Assembly: GCF_035989885.1 (NCBI RefSeq)
Contig: NZ_CP108518.1
Location: 124,001-188,000, forward strand
DNA: 64,000 nucleotides
Reading direction: 5' to 3'
From: Streptomyces sp. NBC_01232
GTDB taxonomy: Bacteria; Actinomycetota; Actinomycetes; Streptomycetales; Streptomycetaceae
Shown here one piece after another: positions 1 to 7,885 of this stretch (the first letter of the stretch is position 1; every line of letters begins with the position of its first letter). Under the pieces are notes generated by a model that was given only the letters and a program-made list of their open reading frames with translations, was not told the DNA's origin and did not search any database. Both the position numbers and the translations under genes were made by a program.

Positions 1-642
1 GCCTGCAAGCGGCTGCTGTTCTCCAACACGTGGTACCCGGCGATCCAGCAGCCGAACGTGGAGGTCGTCACCGACGGCATCGCCGAGGTCCGTGCGAAGT
101 CGATCGTGGGCACGGACGGCGTCGAGCGCGAGGTCGACACCATCATCCTGGGCACCGGTTTCCAGGCCACCGACCGGCCGGTCGCGCGCCGGATCTGGGG
201 CCGGGACGGTGTGCAGCTGCGTGAGGCGTGGAAGGACGGGATGGCCGCGCACCGCGGTACCACCATCGCGGGCTTCCCGAACCTGTTCATGCTGCTGGGC
301 CCGAACACGGCCCTGGGCCACTCCTCGCAGACCGTGATGATCGAGGCGCAGGTCCAGTACGTCGTGGACTCCCTGCGGCAGGCTGCCGAGCGCGGTCTGT
401 CGAGCATCGAGGTCCGCCGGGAGGCGCAGGACGCCTACAACCGGAAGCTCGACAAGCACCTGGAGGGCACGGTCTGGATGTCGGGCGGCTGCAAGAGCTG
501 GTACCTCGACTCCGCCGGCCGCAACACCTCGATCTTCCCGACGTACACCTGGCGCTTCCGCCGGGGCACCAAGCGCCTCGACCTGAGCGAGTACCAGCTC
601 GCTTCCCAGGTACGCAGCACCAAGCCGGTACCTCACCAGTAG
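1..642 (+). CDS. Baeyer-Villiger-type flavin monooxygenase, C-terminal part
   Basis: This is the last 213 residues of a class B flavoprotein monooxygenase; the N-terminus with the FAD Rossmann fold lies before the window. The fragment opens with CKRLLFSNTWYPA, followed by PNVEVV, then GTGFQATD (about residues 51-58), matching the conserved ATG motif of FMO/BVMO enzymes. GFPNLFMLLGPNTALGHSS near residue 95 is the usual substrate-domain signature. The family uses NADPH and O2 to insert oxygen next to a ketone or to hydroxylate. It lies 13 bp ahead of an FAD oxidase on the same strand, so both are probably co-transcribed and tailor the polyketide. The exact reaction cannot be told from the sequence. 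Confidence 0.88.
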   Translation, partial: ACKRLLFSNTWYPAIQQPNVEVVTDGIAEVRAKSIVGTDGVEREVDTIILGTGFQATDRPVARRIWGRDGVQLREAWKDGMAAHRGTTIAGFPNLFMLLGPNTALGHSSQTVMIEAQVQYVVDSLRQAAERGLSSIEVRREAQDAYNRKLDKHLEGTVWMSGGCKSWYLDSAGRNTSIFPTYTWRFRRGTKRLDLSEYQLASQVRSTKPVPHQ

Positions 643-655
643 GAGACGTACGAAG

Positions 656-2182
656 ATGAGCAGCACCCACAGAACTGCCGAGGGCACCGCCGCCCAGCCG
701 TCCCGCCGCCGGATCCTGGGCGGGATCGCGACCACTGCCGTCGCGGTCGTCGGCTGGAATGCCGTGAGCCAGACCTGGGCGACGGCCGCCGAGGCGGCCG
801 GGAACTCCGACGTCGTCCCGGTGCCGGGCCTGGTCGGCACCCTGGAGACGACGCCCGGTGTGGTCGACGCCTTCGCCAACGACTTCGGTCATCTCTTCGA
901 CGGCGCCCCGAGCAAGCCGTGGGCCGTGCTGCGGCCGGGCGGCGTGGACGACATCGTCAAGATCGTCAACTACGCCCGTGCCAACGGCATCAAGGTCGCC
1001 GTCAACGGTCAGGGCGGCACCGGCGACGACATCGAGTCGCACTCGGTGTACGGGCAGGCGCGTGTTCCGGGCGGTATCTCCATCGACGCCAAGGGCATGT
1101 CGAGGATCCTGTCGATCGGCAGCGACCACGCGGTGGTCGAAGCCGGTGTGACGTGGGGTCAGCTGACGGACGCGACGCTCGCGGTGGGCAAGACCCCGCC
1201 GGCGCTGCCGGACTACCTGTACATCTCGGTCGGCGGGACGATCAGCATCGGCGGTATCGGCGGCACGGTGCAGCGGTACGGCCTGCTGTGCGACACCGTG
1301 CAGTCCATCGACATCGTCACGGGTGACGGCAAGCTGGTCACCGCGACGGCGACGCAGCGCACGGAGCTGTTCAACGCGGCGCTGTCGGGCGGCGGCCAGG
1401 TCGGCATCATCGTGCGGGTCAAGGTCAAGCTGATCCCGGCGCCGAAGCGGGCCGTCATCTTCAGCCTGTACTACAACACGGTGGAGCAGTACCTGACCGA
1501 CTCCGAGCGGGTGCTGGCCGACGGCCGGTTCGAGGTCCACGCGGGCGAGATGCAGCGGACCCCGGACAACTCGGGCTGGCGTTACAAGCTGGAGGTCGGG
1601 GCGACGTACAACACGACGCCGCCGAACCGGGCCCGGCTGCTGTGCGACCTGCAGGACGTGCGGGCGGAGGCGGTCATCGAGGACGTGACGTTCCGGGACT
1701 ACATGTTCCGGCTCGACGCGTACGAGGCGTACCTGAAGGAGGGCGGCCACTGGTACACGCCCAAGCCGTGGCTGAGCATGTTCCTGCCGGCGTCGAAGAC
1801 GAAGCAGTTCATGAAGCTCGTGGAGCAGGAGCTGGATGCGAACTCGCTGGGCGGCGGGTTCCTGCTCTTCTACCCGTTCTTCTCCTCGAAGATCAAGCGT
1901 CCGCTGGCGATGATGCCGAACGAGTCGGTGGTCTACCTCTTCGACCTGCTGCGGTTCCCCAACCCGGGTGAGCCCAACATCCAGGGAATGATCGACCAGA
2001 ACCGCCGTCTGTACGACATCGCGGTGGGCCTGGGCGCGAAGCGCTATCTGGTGGGGTCGATCCCGATGTCGGGTGCCGACTGGAAGAAGCACTTCGGCAA
2101 CCGGTGGACCGGTTTCGTGAACGCGAAGAACAAGTTCGACCCGAACAACATCTTCACTCCCGGGCAGGGCTTCTTCGCCTGA
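656..2182 (+). CDS. Tat-exported FAD-linked oxidase (cytokinin-dehydrogenase-like)
   Basis: 508 residues. The N-terminus carries a twin-arginine signal (SRRRILGG, residues 16-23) followed by a hydrophobic stretch and an Ala-rich cleavage region, so export by Tat is predicted. A PCMH-type FAD domain follows (WAVLRPGGVDDIVKIV near 89-104, ISVGGTISIGGIGGTVQRYG further on). The C-terminus, FDPNNIFTPGQGFF, is typical of the VAO/berberine-bridge/cytokinin oxidase superfamily. Where relatives have a GRGHS-type loop with the flavin-linking histidine, this protein has NGQGGTGDD (117-125), so the usual His-linked flavin appears absent. A strong terminator follows the gene. Its location in the polyketide cluster suggests oxidation of a phenolic or alcohol intermediate; the substrate is unknown. 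Confidence 0.85.
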   Translation: MSSTHRTAEGTAAQPSRRRILGGIATTAVAVVGWNAVSQTWATAAEAAGNSDVVPVPGLVGTLETTPGVVDAFANDFGHLFDGAPSKPWAVLRPGGVDDIVKIVNYARANGIKVAVNGQGGTGDDIESHSVYGQARVPGGISIDAKGMSRILSIGSDHAVVEAGVTWGQLTDATLAVGKTPPALPDYLYISVGGTISIGGIGGTVQRYGLLCDTVQSIDIVTGDGKLVTATATQRTELFNAALSGGGQVGIIVRVKVKLIPAPKRAVIFSLYYNTVEQYLTDSERVLADGRFEVHAGEMQRTPDNSGWRYKLEVGATYNTTPPNRARLLCDLQDVRAEAVIEDVTFRDYMFRLDAYEAYLKEGGHWYTPKPWLSMFLPASKTKQFMKLVEQELDANSLGGGFLLFYPFFSSKIKRPLAMMPNESVVYLFDLLRFPNPGEPNIQGMIDQNRRLYDIAVGLGAKRYLVGSIPMSGADWKKHFGNRWTGFVNAKNKFDPNNIFTPGQGFFA

Positions 2183-2213
2183 CAGCGGGGGCCTGACCGG
2201 TCGTGGAGTCCCG

Positions 2214-2261
2214 GCGGCGGGGGCGGGGAGAGGGACCCCGCCCCCGCCGCCTCTTTTCTTT
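2214..2261 (+). terminator. Rho-independent terminator after the FAD oxidase
   Basis: A perfect 15-bp GC stem (2214-2228 with 2236-2250) has a 7-nt loop and is followed by the T-rich run CTCTTTTCTTT. It ends the monooxygenase-oxidase transcript before the next gene. Confidence 0.85.
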
Positions 2262-2285
2262 CCCGTATCCACTGGAGGGTTCGGT

Positions 2286-2759
2286 ATGACGACGTACGAC
2301 CTGATCGACGAGGCGGTGATCGACGCCCCGGCGGATGCCGTGTGGGAGGCGCTCGTCGCGGAGTTCCGCGGGGCCCGCAAGTGGTGGGTGCCGGCCAATA
2401 CGTTCACGGCGGTGTCCGGTGCCCCCGACGAGGTCGGCGGCATGGTGGGCGTGACGGTGCACACCAAGGGCGCCGACAAGGGCGGGCTGAAGCTGCGCTT
2501 CACCTCGCGGACGGTGGCGGTGGAGCCGGGACGGCGCCTGGACATCGAGTACGTGGACGGGGTGTTCCGGGGTCCCAGCACGTTCCGTGTGGAGCCGCTG
2601 GCGGACGGCCGTACCCGTATCTCCATGCATTTCACCGGCAGCCCGCACGGCTGGCTGAAGGTGCTGGCCAAGGTCGCGGACCTGGGTGCGGAGCACTCCA
2701 GGGGCACGCTGGCAGCGTTCGAGTCCCTGGACCGGCAGCTGTCGGCGGTGCCGCGGTGA
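2286..2759 (+). CDS. SRPBCC-family protein (polyketide cyclase-like)
   Basis: 157 residues, a single START/Bet v1-like domain. The start is like that of this superfamily (YDLIDEAVIDAPADAVWEAL), with a central beta-sheet segment (SRTVAVEPGRRLDIEY) and a long C-terminal helix (GWLKVLAKVADLGAEHSRGTLAAFESLDRQL). Members bind hydrophobic ligands, and several cyclise or aromatise polyketide chains. The ATG is preceded by CTGGAGG. The GTG of the following hydrolase overlaps its stop by 4 bp, and that hydrolase in turn overlaps a PPTase, giving a tightly coupled three-gene operon after a terminator. It could be a late-stage cyclase, but sequence alone does not show the ring formed. Confidence 0.8.
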   Translation: MTTYDLIDEAVIDAPADAVWEALVAEFRGARKWWVPANTFTAVSGAPDEVGGMVGVTVHTKGADKGGLKLRFTSRTVAVEPGRRLDIEYVDGVFRGPSTFRVEPLADGRTRISMHFTGSPHGWLKVLAKVADLGAEHSRGTLAAFESLDRQLSAVPR

Positions 2760-3595
2760 GCACGGCGGCGGCGGGGCTCACCCGTGAGCTGACGGTCCGC
2801 ACCGACGACGGGGCCGCGCTGGAGGTGACGGTGCTGGCGCCGCTGGCGGGCACGCCGGCGGCCGCGGACGTGGTCCTGGTGCACGGCTGGGCGCACACCC
2901 GGCGGGTGTGGGGCACGGTCGCGGACCGGCTGATCCGGGCCGGGCACCGGGTGGTGCTGTACGACCAGCGCGGTCACGGCGCCTCGACGCTGGGCCGTAC
3001 CCCGGTCTCGGTGGAGCGGCTGAGTGCGGACCTGGCGGCGGTCCTCGGTGAGACGGACGCGCGGGAGGCGGTGGTCGTCGGTCATTCGGGCGGCGGGTTC
3101 GCCGCCCTCGGCTACGCGGCGACCTCGCCGTCGGCGGGCCGGCTGCGCGGGCTGGTGCTGCTGGGCACGGCGGCGCACGGCCAGGACACCCCGGACAGCG
3201 AGGTGAAGATGATGGGCAGTGCCGTGTTCTCCAGGGCGCTCGGCCGTCCGTGGCTGGGCCGCAGGCTGCTGGGTTCCACCATGGGCAAGGAGGTGGACCC
3301 GGTGGTGCGGGACGTGAACCGGCAGCTGTTCGCGGCGGCCGCGCCCCGGGTGCGGGCGGAGTTCTTCCGGTGCACGCGGGGCTGGGACGTCCGCGAGGCG
3401 CTGCGGTCGGTCACGGTGCCGGCGGTGGTCCTGCACGGCGAGGGCGACAAGGTGATCGACATCGCGCTGGCCGAGGTCCTCGCGGAGGTGATCCCCGGTG
3501 CCCGCTTCGAACGGGTCCCGGACGCGGGCCACATGCTGCCGCTGGAGCGGCCGTTGCTGGCGGTGGCCGCGGCGATGGAGCTCGCCTCGCGATGA
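2756..3595 (+). CDS. Alpha/beta-fold hydrolase
   Basis: 279 residues from a GTG start that overlaps the previous stop (GTGA). The fold's landmarks are clear: VLVHGWAHTRRVW (oxyanion HG), the nucleophile elbow VVVGHSGGG, a catalytic Asp in HGEGDKVID and a catalytic His in VPDAGHMLPLERP. Such enzymes are esterases, thioesterases or C-C hydrolases. The operon position between a cyclase-like SRPBCC protein and a PPTase suggests a role in the polyketide pathway, for example release or editing of a thioester, but the substrate is not evident. Confidence 0.85.
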   Translation: MSTAAAGLTRELTVRTDDGAALEVTVLAPLAGTPAAADVVLVHGWAHTRRVWGTVADRLIRAGHRVVLYDQRGHGASTLGRTPVSVERLSADLAAVLGETDAREAVVVGHSGGGFAALGYAATSPSAGRLRGLVLLGTAAHGQDTPDSEVKMMGSAVFSRALGRPWLGRRLLGSTMGKEVDPVVRDVNRQLFAAAAPRVRAEFFRCTRGWDVREALRSVTVPAVVLHGEGDKVIDIALAEVLAEVIPGARFERVPDAGHMLPLERPLLAVAAAMELASR

Positions 3596-4311
3596 TCGAG
3601 GAACTCCTGCCTCCGGGCGTCACGTCATCGGAAGCCTTCGACGACGCGGCGCCCGCTGTGCTGTTCCCTGCCGAGGCGGCTTTGATGGCGGGGCGCCGGG
3701 AGCGGCGGCGCCGGCAGTTCGCGACGGCGCGGGCCTGTGCGCGGCGCTGCCTGAGCGAGCTGGGGCGGCGGCCGGTGGCCCTGCTCCCGGGCCCGGGCGG
3801 GGCCCCGCAGTGGCCGTCCGGTGTGGTCGGCAGCATCACCCACTGCGAGGGGTACCGTGCGGCGGTGGCCGCCCCGGCCTCGTCGGTGGCGGCCCTGGGT
3901 ATCGACGCGGAGCCGGCGGGGCCGCTGCCGCCGGGGGTCCTCGGGCTGATCGCCTGCGGTGCGGAGCGCGCCCATCTGGCGGGCCTTGCCGCAGCGGATG
4001 CCTCGCTGCCGTGGGAGCGGATCTTCTTCTCGGCGAAGGAGGCCGTGTACAAGGCCTGGTATCCGGCGACGGGGATCTGGCTGGGTTTCCGTGACGCCTC
4101 GGTGGCCCTCTCCCCCGCGGGCACGTTCACGGCCACCCTGCGCCCGCCGGTGCCGTCGCCGGTGGACCCGGTGTACGAGGGCCGCTGGCTGGCCGGGCGG
4201 GGCCTGGTCCTGACGGCGGTGACCCGTGTGGAACACGCGGGCGCCGTGCGGCCGGCCCCGGCCGGTCCTTGCGGTCCTGCTCTCGGGCCCGCGCCGGCCG
4301 GTACGGCGTAG
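3592..4311 (+). CDS. 4'-phosphopantetheinyl transferase (Sfp/EntD type)
   Basis: 239 residues. It transfers phosphopantetheine from CoA to a carrier-protein serine, giving holo-ACP. The family motifs are present: GSITHCEGYRAAVAA (substrate loop), GIDAEP with the Mg-binding Asp and Glu, and FSAKEAVYKAWYP with the catalytic Glu and Lys. The ATG overlaps the stop of the hydrolase (ATGA), so translation is coupled. It is the probable activator of the ACP of the neighbouring type II PKS. Two more PPTase homologues occur in the window: a degenerate one ending at 15640 and an intact one at 46900. Confidence 0.88.
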   Translation: MIEELLPPGVTSSEAFDDAAPAVLFPAEAALMAGRRERRRRQFATARACARRCLSELGRRPVALLPGPGGAPQWPSGVVGSITHCEGYRAAVAAPASSVAALGIDAEPAGPLPPGVLGLIACGAERAHLAGLAAADASLPWERIFFSAKEAVYKAWYPATGIWLGFRDASVALSPAGTFTATLRPPVPSPVDPVYEGRWLAGRGLVLTAVTRVEHAGAVRPAPAGPCGPALGPAPAGTA

Positions 4312-4368
4312 GGTCGGCGGCGTACGCGGGATTGCCGAAGCCCTGGTCCGGGCACCGAGGAGACGTCG

Positions 4369-5451
4369 ATGCGGGACCATGACCGGCGCCGCGCCGCGCG
4401 CCTGGCGGGTTACGGGGCCGTCAGCACCGGGCTCTCCCTGCTGAGCGACCACCGGCTCGGTGAGGCCGTGGCAGGTGCCACTGCGCTCGGGTCGGGCATC
4501 GGCGGCAGGTCGGCCGAGCTGGACGTCGACGGAACGCGTGTCTTCGTCAAGCGGATCCCTTTGACGGACATCGAACTGCGGCCGGAGAACGTGCGGTCGA
4601 CGGCGAACGTCTTCCGGCTGCCGTTGTTCTACCAGTACGGGGTGGGCTCGGCGGGGTTCGGTGCCTGGCGGGAGCTCGCCGTGCACACGATGACCACGAA
4701 CTGGGTACTCGGCGACGCGTACGCGGGATTTCCTCTGATGTACCACTGGCGGGTTCTGCCCGACTCCCCTCCCGAAGGATTCACCGACGCCTTCGGGGGC
4801 CTGGAGGGGGCTGTCGCGCACTGGGAGGGGTCGCCGGCCGTTCGTGGCCGGCTGGAGGCCATCGGCCGGTCCTCGTGCAGCCTGGTGGTCTTCCTGGAGC
4901 ACGTGCCGTACACGCTCGCCGGATGGCTGGCCGAGCGGGAGAGCGCCGTGCGGGAGGGCGGGGAGGGCTCGCCCCTGCGCTGGGTGGAGGAAGCCCTGAC
5001 GGGCGGGGCCGCCTTCATGAGTTCTCGCGGACTTGTCCACTTCGATGCTCACTTCGCCAACATCCTGACCGATGGCCGCCGGCTCTACTTCGCCGACTTC
5101 GGGCTTGCCCTGAGCGACTGTTTCGACCTTTCCGCGGAGGAGTCCGGGTTCCTCTCGGACCACCTGGCGTTCGACCGCTGCTACACCGCGAGCCACCTGC
5201 TGCGACACCACGTGCTCGACGGCGTGCGCGGTGAGACGGGTCGCGAGGTGTTCCTGCGCGACTGGACAGCGGGCCGGCGGCCCGGCGGCATCCCGCCCGA
5301 GGTCACGGATGTCATCGACCGGCACGCACGCTCCACCCTTGTCGTGGACTCCTTCTTCCGCCGTCTGCTCACCGAGAGCAGGCGGACGCCGTTCCCGGCC
5401 GCGGAGATCGAGCGGCAGGCGGGCGGCGTGCGGGACGCGGCAGGCGGCTGA
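4369..5451 (+). CDS. Protein-kinase-fold / aminoglycoside-phosphotransferase-like protein
   Basis: 360 residues. The C-terminal lobe has a clear kinase-fold catalytic loop, GLVHFDAHFANIL (HxDxxxxN), followed by YFADFGLALSD (DFG). The N-lobe has a beta-strand Lys candidate in RVFVKRIP. The middle is rich in aromatic residues. This fits the large family of APH-like or lipopolysaccharide-kinase-like proteins rather than a classical Hanks kinase, because the usual glycine loop is poorly formed. It starts 57 bp after the PPTase and is probably the last gene of that operon. The phosphate acceptor, small molecule or protein, is unknown. Confidence 0.75.
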   Translation: MRDHDRRRAARLAGYGAVSTGLSLLSDHRLGEAVAGATALGSGIGGRSAELDVDGTRVFVKRIPLTDIELRPENVRSTANVFRLPLFYQYGVGSAGFGAWRELAVHTMTTNWVLGDAYAGFPLMYHWRVLPDSPPEGFTDAFGGLEGAVAHWEGSPAVRGRLEAIGRSSCSLVVFLEHVPYTLAGWLAERESAVREGGEGSPLRWVEEALTGGAAFMSSRGLVHFDAHFANILTDGRRLYFADFGLALSDCFDLSAEESGFLSDHLAFDRCYTASHLLRHHVLDGVRGETGREVFLRDWTAGRRPGGIPPEVTDVIDRHARSTLVVDSFFRRLLTESRRTPFPAAEIERQAGGVRDAAGG

Positions 5452-5519
5452 GGTGGTCTCTCCCCCACAGTGTGACCGCTCGGGCCCTCCCCCGCGGCGG
5501 ACTTGGCCGCCGCGCGGGG

Positions 5520-6524
5520 TCAGCCCCGGTCGGTGGGCAGGACGACGGTGCGGGCGGGTTGGGCGGTGCGGGGTGCGGTGGACGGGGTCGCGCCGTTGCG
5601 GAATTCCTGGGGGCTGATGCCCCGTACCCGTTTGAAGGCTGCCGACAGGGCGAAGGCCGAGCTGTAGCCGACGCGGCGGGCGACGGTGGTGACGGTGGCG
5701 TCCGGTTCGCGCAGCAGGTCGGCGGCGAGTGCCAGGCGCCAGCCGGTCAGGTAGGCGACCGGGGGTTCGCCGACGACGTCGGTGAAGCGGCGGGCCAGGG
5801 CGGCCCGGGAGACGCCGACCTTCAGGGCGAGTTCCCCGACGGTCCAGCCGTGGACCGGGTTTTCGTGGAGCAGGCGCAGGGCGGGGCCGACGACGGGGTC
5901 GCTCTGGGCGCGGTACCAGGCGGGGGCGCCGCTGCCGGGTGCTGCCAGCCAGGTGCGCAGGACTCCGATGAGCAGCAGGTCCAGGAGCCGGTCCAGGACG
6001 ATCTCCTGGCCGGGTTCGTCCTTGGAGATCTCCGAGGTGAGCAGGGTGACCAGGGTGTTGTCGGCGGCTTCGGCGGGGCGGACCAGGAGGGTGGGCAGGG
6101 CGCTGAGCAGCCGGCGGCCGATTTCGCTGGGTGCCTGGTAGGTGCCGCTGAGCATGACCGAGGAGCCGGCGTCCTGGAAGGTGTCGCCCCAGGTGCGCAC
6201 GCCCAGGGCCATGGTGTCGGTGACGTCCTCGCCCTCCTGGGTGCTGCAGCGCTGTTCGGGGCCGACGGTGATCTGGACGGGGGTGCCGGGGGCGTCGGCG
6301 ACGGTGTAGGGGTCGGGGCCCCGTACGACGGCCACGTCTCCGGGGCGGATCAGGACGGGGTCGGCGTGGTCGGGGACGAGCCAGGCTGTGCCGTGCACCA
6401 TGGTGACGACGGAGAGGGGGGCCCGGTCCTCGACGCGCAGTGACCAGGGCGGGTTGAAGACGGACTTGAGGAGGAAGGCCCCGCGGGCTTTGGGGCCTTC
6501 GAGGAGGCCGGTCAGCGTGTCCAT
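5520..6524 (-). CDS. AraC-family regulator with N-terminal cupin domain
   Basis: 334 residues. Residues ~1-200 resemble the cupin-type ligand domain of AraC_binding/cupin_6 regulators (SVVTMVHGTAWLVPD, VRGPDPYTVAD). The last 110 residues contain two helix-turn-helix units: VGELALKVGVSRAALARRF and VTTVARRVGYSSAFALSAAF, followed by GISPQEF. It lies downstream of the DUF1772/hemerythrin/NmrA genes on the same strand, separated from them by a strong hairpin, and is probably their local regulator. It is convergent with the kinase-like gene. Confidence 0.88.
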   Translation of the reverse strand: MDTLTGLLEGPKARGAFLLKSVFNPPWSLRVEDRAPLSVVTMVHGTAWLVPDHADPVLIRPGDVAVVRGPDPYTVADAPGTPVQITVGPEQRCSTQEGEDVTDTMALGVRTWGDTFQDAGSSVMLSGTYQAPSEIGRRLLSALPTLLVRPAEAADNTLVTLLTSEISKDEPGQEIVLDRLLDLLLIGVLRTWLAAPGSGAPAWYRAQSDPVVGPALRLLHENPVHGWTVGELALKVGVSRAALARRFTDVVGEPPVAYLTGWRLALAADLLREPDATVTTVARRVGYSSAFALSAAFKRVRGISPQEFRNGATPSTAPRTAQPARTVVLPTDRG

Positions 6525-6555
6525 GTCTTCATCCTCTCTCGGAGGGTGCAGCGAA

Positions 6556-6595
6556 GCGCCCGCTCTCCCGCGGGGGACGGAAAGAGAGCGGGCGC
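6556..6595 (-). terminator. Hairpin between the DUF1772 gene and araC-type gene
   Basis: A perfect 12-bp stem (6556-6567 pairs with 6584-6595) has a 16-nt loop. It lies after the DUF1772 stop and just upstream of the AraC-type start, so it may terminate the upstream operon or limit read-through into the regulator. Confidence 0.65.
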
Positions 6596-6643
6596 CGTTC
6601 GCGGGGTGGGGGGTGGCCCTTGGCCGGGCCGGGGAGGGCGGTT

Positions 6644-7147
6644 TTACGGGGTCGGTGCGGCCGAGGCGCGGCCGTGCAGGGTCAGTGCGCGGCCCAGGGC
6701 GGCCAGGGCGGCGGTGCAGGCGACGGTGCGGACGATGTTCCCGGAGGTCCAGCGGCCGCCGAAGCGGGAGCGGGCGGCGGCGGCGTCGGTGCCGGCCCGG
6801 GCGAGCTGGTTGTTGAGGGGGATGTTCACGATCGCGGTGACGGCGAGGGAGAGGCCGTACAGGGCGAAGGCGGCCCAGCCCCAGCGGGCGGCGTCGGGGC
6901 GGCCGCCGCGCTGCTGCTGGGTGGCGGCGACGCCGGTCGCCAGGAACGCGCCGAGGAAGAGGAGGCCGAAGAGGCCGTTGTCGATGGCGTCGTTGATGTT
7001 GCGCATGGCGGTGACGTAGGTCTGGTCGTCGCCGCGGCCGAGGCCGGGCATCACCGAGATGTCGAAGGCGAAGTAGAGGCCGGCCATCAGGCCGGTGCCC
7101 ACCGTGGCGGCCACCAGGGTCACGGATTGTGTGGTCGTGCCGGTCAC
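6644..7147 (-). CDS. DUF1772 / anthrone-oxygenase-family membrane protein
   Basis: 167 residues from a GTG whose first bases overlap the hemerythrin stop (GTGA). Four hydrophobic helices are evident: VTLVAATVGTGLMAGLYFAF, GLFGLLFLGAFLATGVA, WAAFALYGLSLAVTAIV and VRTVACTAALAALG. NIPLNNQLA between helices 3 and 4 is a hallmark of the family. Some members are called anthrone oxygenases because they oxidise anthraquinone-type polyketide precursors; most are uncharacterised. In this cluster that reaction is possible, but coupling to hemerythrin fits a stress or redox role equally well. Confidence 0.82.
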   Translation of the reverse strand: MTGTTTQSVTLVAATVGTGLMAGLYFAFDISVMPGLGRGDDQTYVTAMRNINDAIDNGLFGLLFLGAFLATGVAATQQQRGGRPDAARWGWAAFALYGLSLAVTAIVNIPLNNQLARAGTDAAAARSRFGGRWTSGNIVRTVACTAALAALGRALTLHGRASAAPTP

Positions 7148-7779
7148 TTCAGGATTCCCTTCAGGGTGCGGGTGTAGCGGCGCTGCAGGAGCGTGGCACC
7201 GATCAGGCGGACCGGTGGCGGGATGGTGGCGGAGACGTGGGCGACCGACCGGCGGGGGGCTCCGTCGAACATCCACGGCTGGAGGCGGGTCATCACGCGC
7301 AGGGGGGCGCTGGCGACGACTTTGCGTTCCTCGGCGAGGTAGGCGCGTTCGCCGAGCCGTTCGAAGACGGGGAAGACGATGCGTTCCTCGTCGCGGAGGT
7401 GGTCGCGCAGGATGCCTTCGAAGGTCTGTGCCGCGCGGGGGAGGTTGTCGCCGCGGTGGGCGATGGCGGTGGACACGGCGGCCATGGCGGCGTCCAGTTC
7501 CTCGTGGTCGTCGTGGAGTTCACGGGCCTGGGCGTCGAAGTCGCTGTCGCGGCGGCGCAGTCCGGGCCACAGGACGTCGTCCTCGCTGGTGTGGTGCCAT
7601 TCGATGGTTTCGCGCAGGTGCTGCCACCAGTCGGCTCCGGCGCCGTTCCATCGGGGGGCGGCGGTGCGCAGGCGGGCTGCGTCGCGTCGCATCGCGATGT
7701 GCATCAGGGCGAATCCGTGGAAGTACGGGGGGAGCGCTTCGAGTCCGTTTTCGCTGGAGTACGTCCGGGGCGTGGGCAT
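7144..7779 (-). CDS. Hemerythrin domain-containing protein
   Basis: 211 residues. The ATG at 7779 was chosen because AGGAGG lies 5 nt upstream. Non-haem di-iron ligands are visible in order: FALMHIAMRRD, IEWHHTSEDDVLWP, ARELHDDHEELD and LRDHLRDEERIVFP, as in four-helix-bundle hemerythrin-like proteins. A C-terminal extension of about 60 residues follows (IPPPVRLIGATLLQ). Such proteins bind O2 or NO, or act in redox sensing. The gene is translationally coupled to the DUF1772 membrane protein, suggesting a joint function. Confidence 0.85.
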   Translation of the reverse strand: MPTPRTYSSENGLEALPPYFHGFALMHIAMRRDAARLRTAAPRWNGAGADWWQHLRETIEWHHTSEDDVLWPGLRRRDSDFDAQARELHDDHEELDAAMAAVSTAIAHRGDNLPRAAQTFEGILRDHLRDEERIVFPVFERLGERAYLAEERKVVASAPLRVMTRLQPWMFDGAPRRSVAHVSATIPPPVRLIGATLLQRRYTRTLKGILK

Positions 7780-7801
7780 GGGAACCTCCTGTGCCCCGAG
7801 T

Positions 7802-7836
7802 ACCGGGCGGCGGCCGTACCAGAGTCGCCGCCCGGT
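7802..7836 (-). terminator. Hairpin between NmrA-like and hemerythrin genes
   Basis: An 11-bp perfect stem (7802-7812 with 7826-7836) has a 13-nt loop and sits immediately upstream of the hemerythrin start and after the NmrA-like stop. No T tract is present, as is common in Streptomyces. Confidence 0.6.
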
Positions 7837-7885
7837 CAAGGAGCGAAAGGGATGGTGCGGTTGGTGGAAGCGGGCCGGGCGCGGG

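Noticed and set aside
287..3532. Very long minus-strand open frame across the monooxygenase, oxidase and hydrolase genes
   Set aside because: It mirrors well-supported plus-strand genes; composition is Arg/His/Pro-rich, with no motif, as expected for antisense frames in high-GC DNA.
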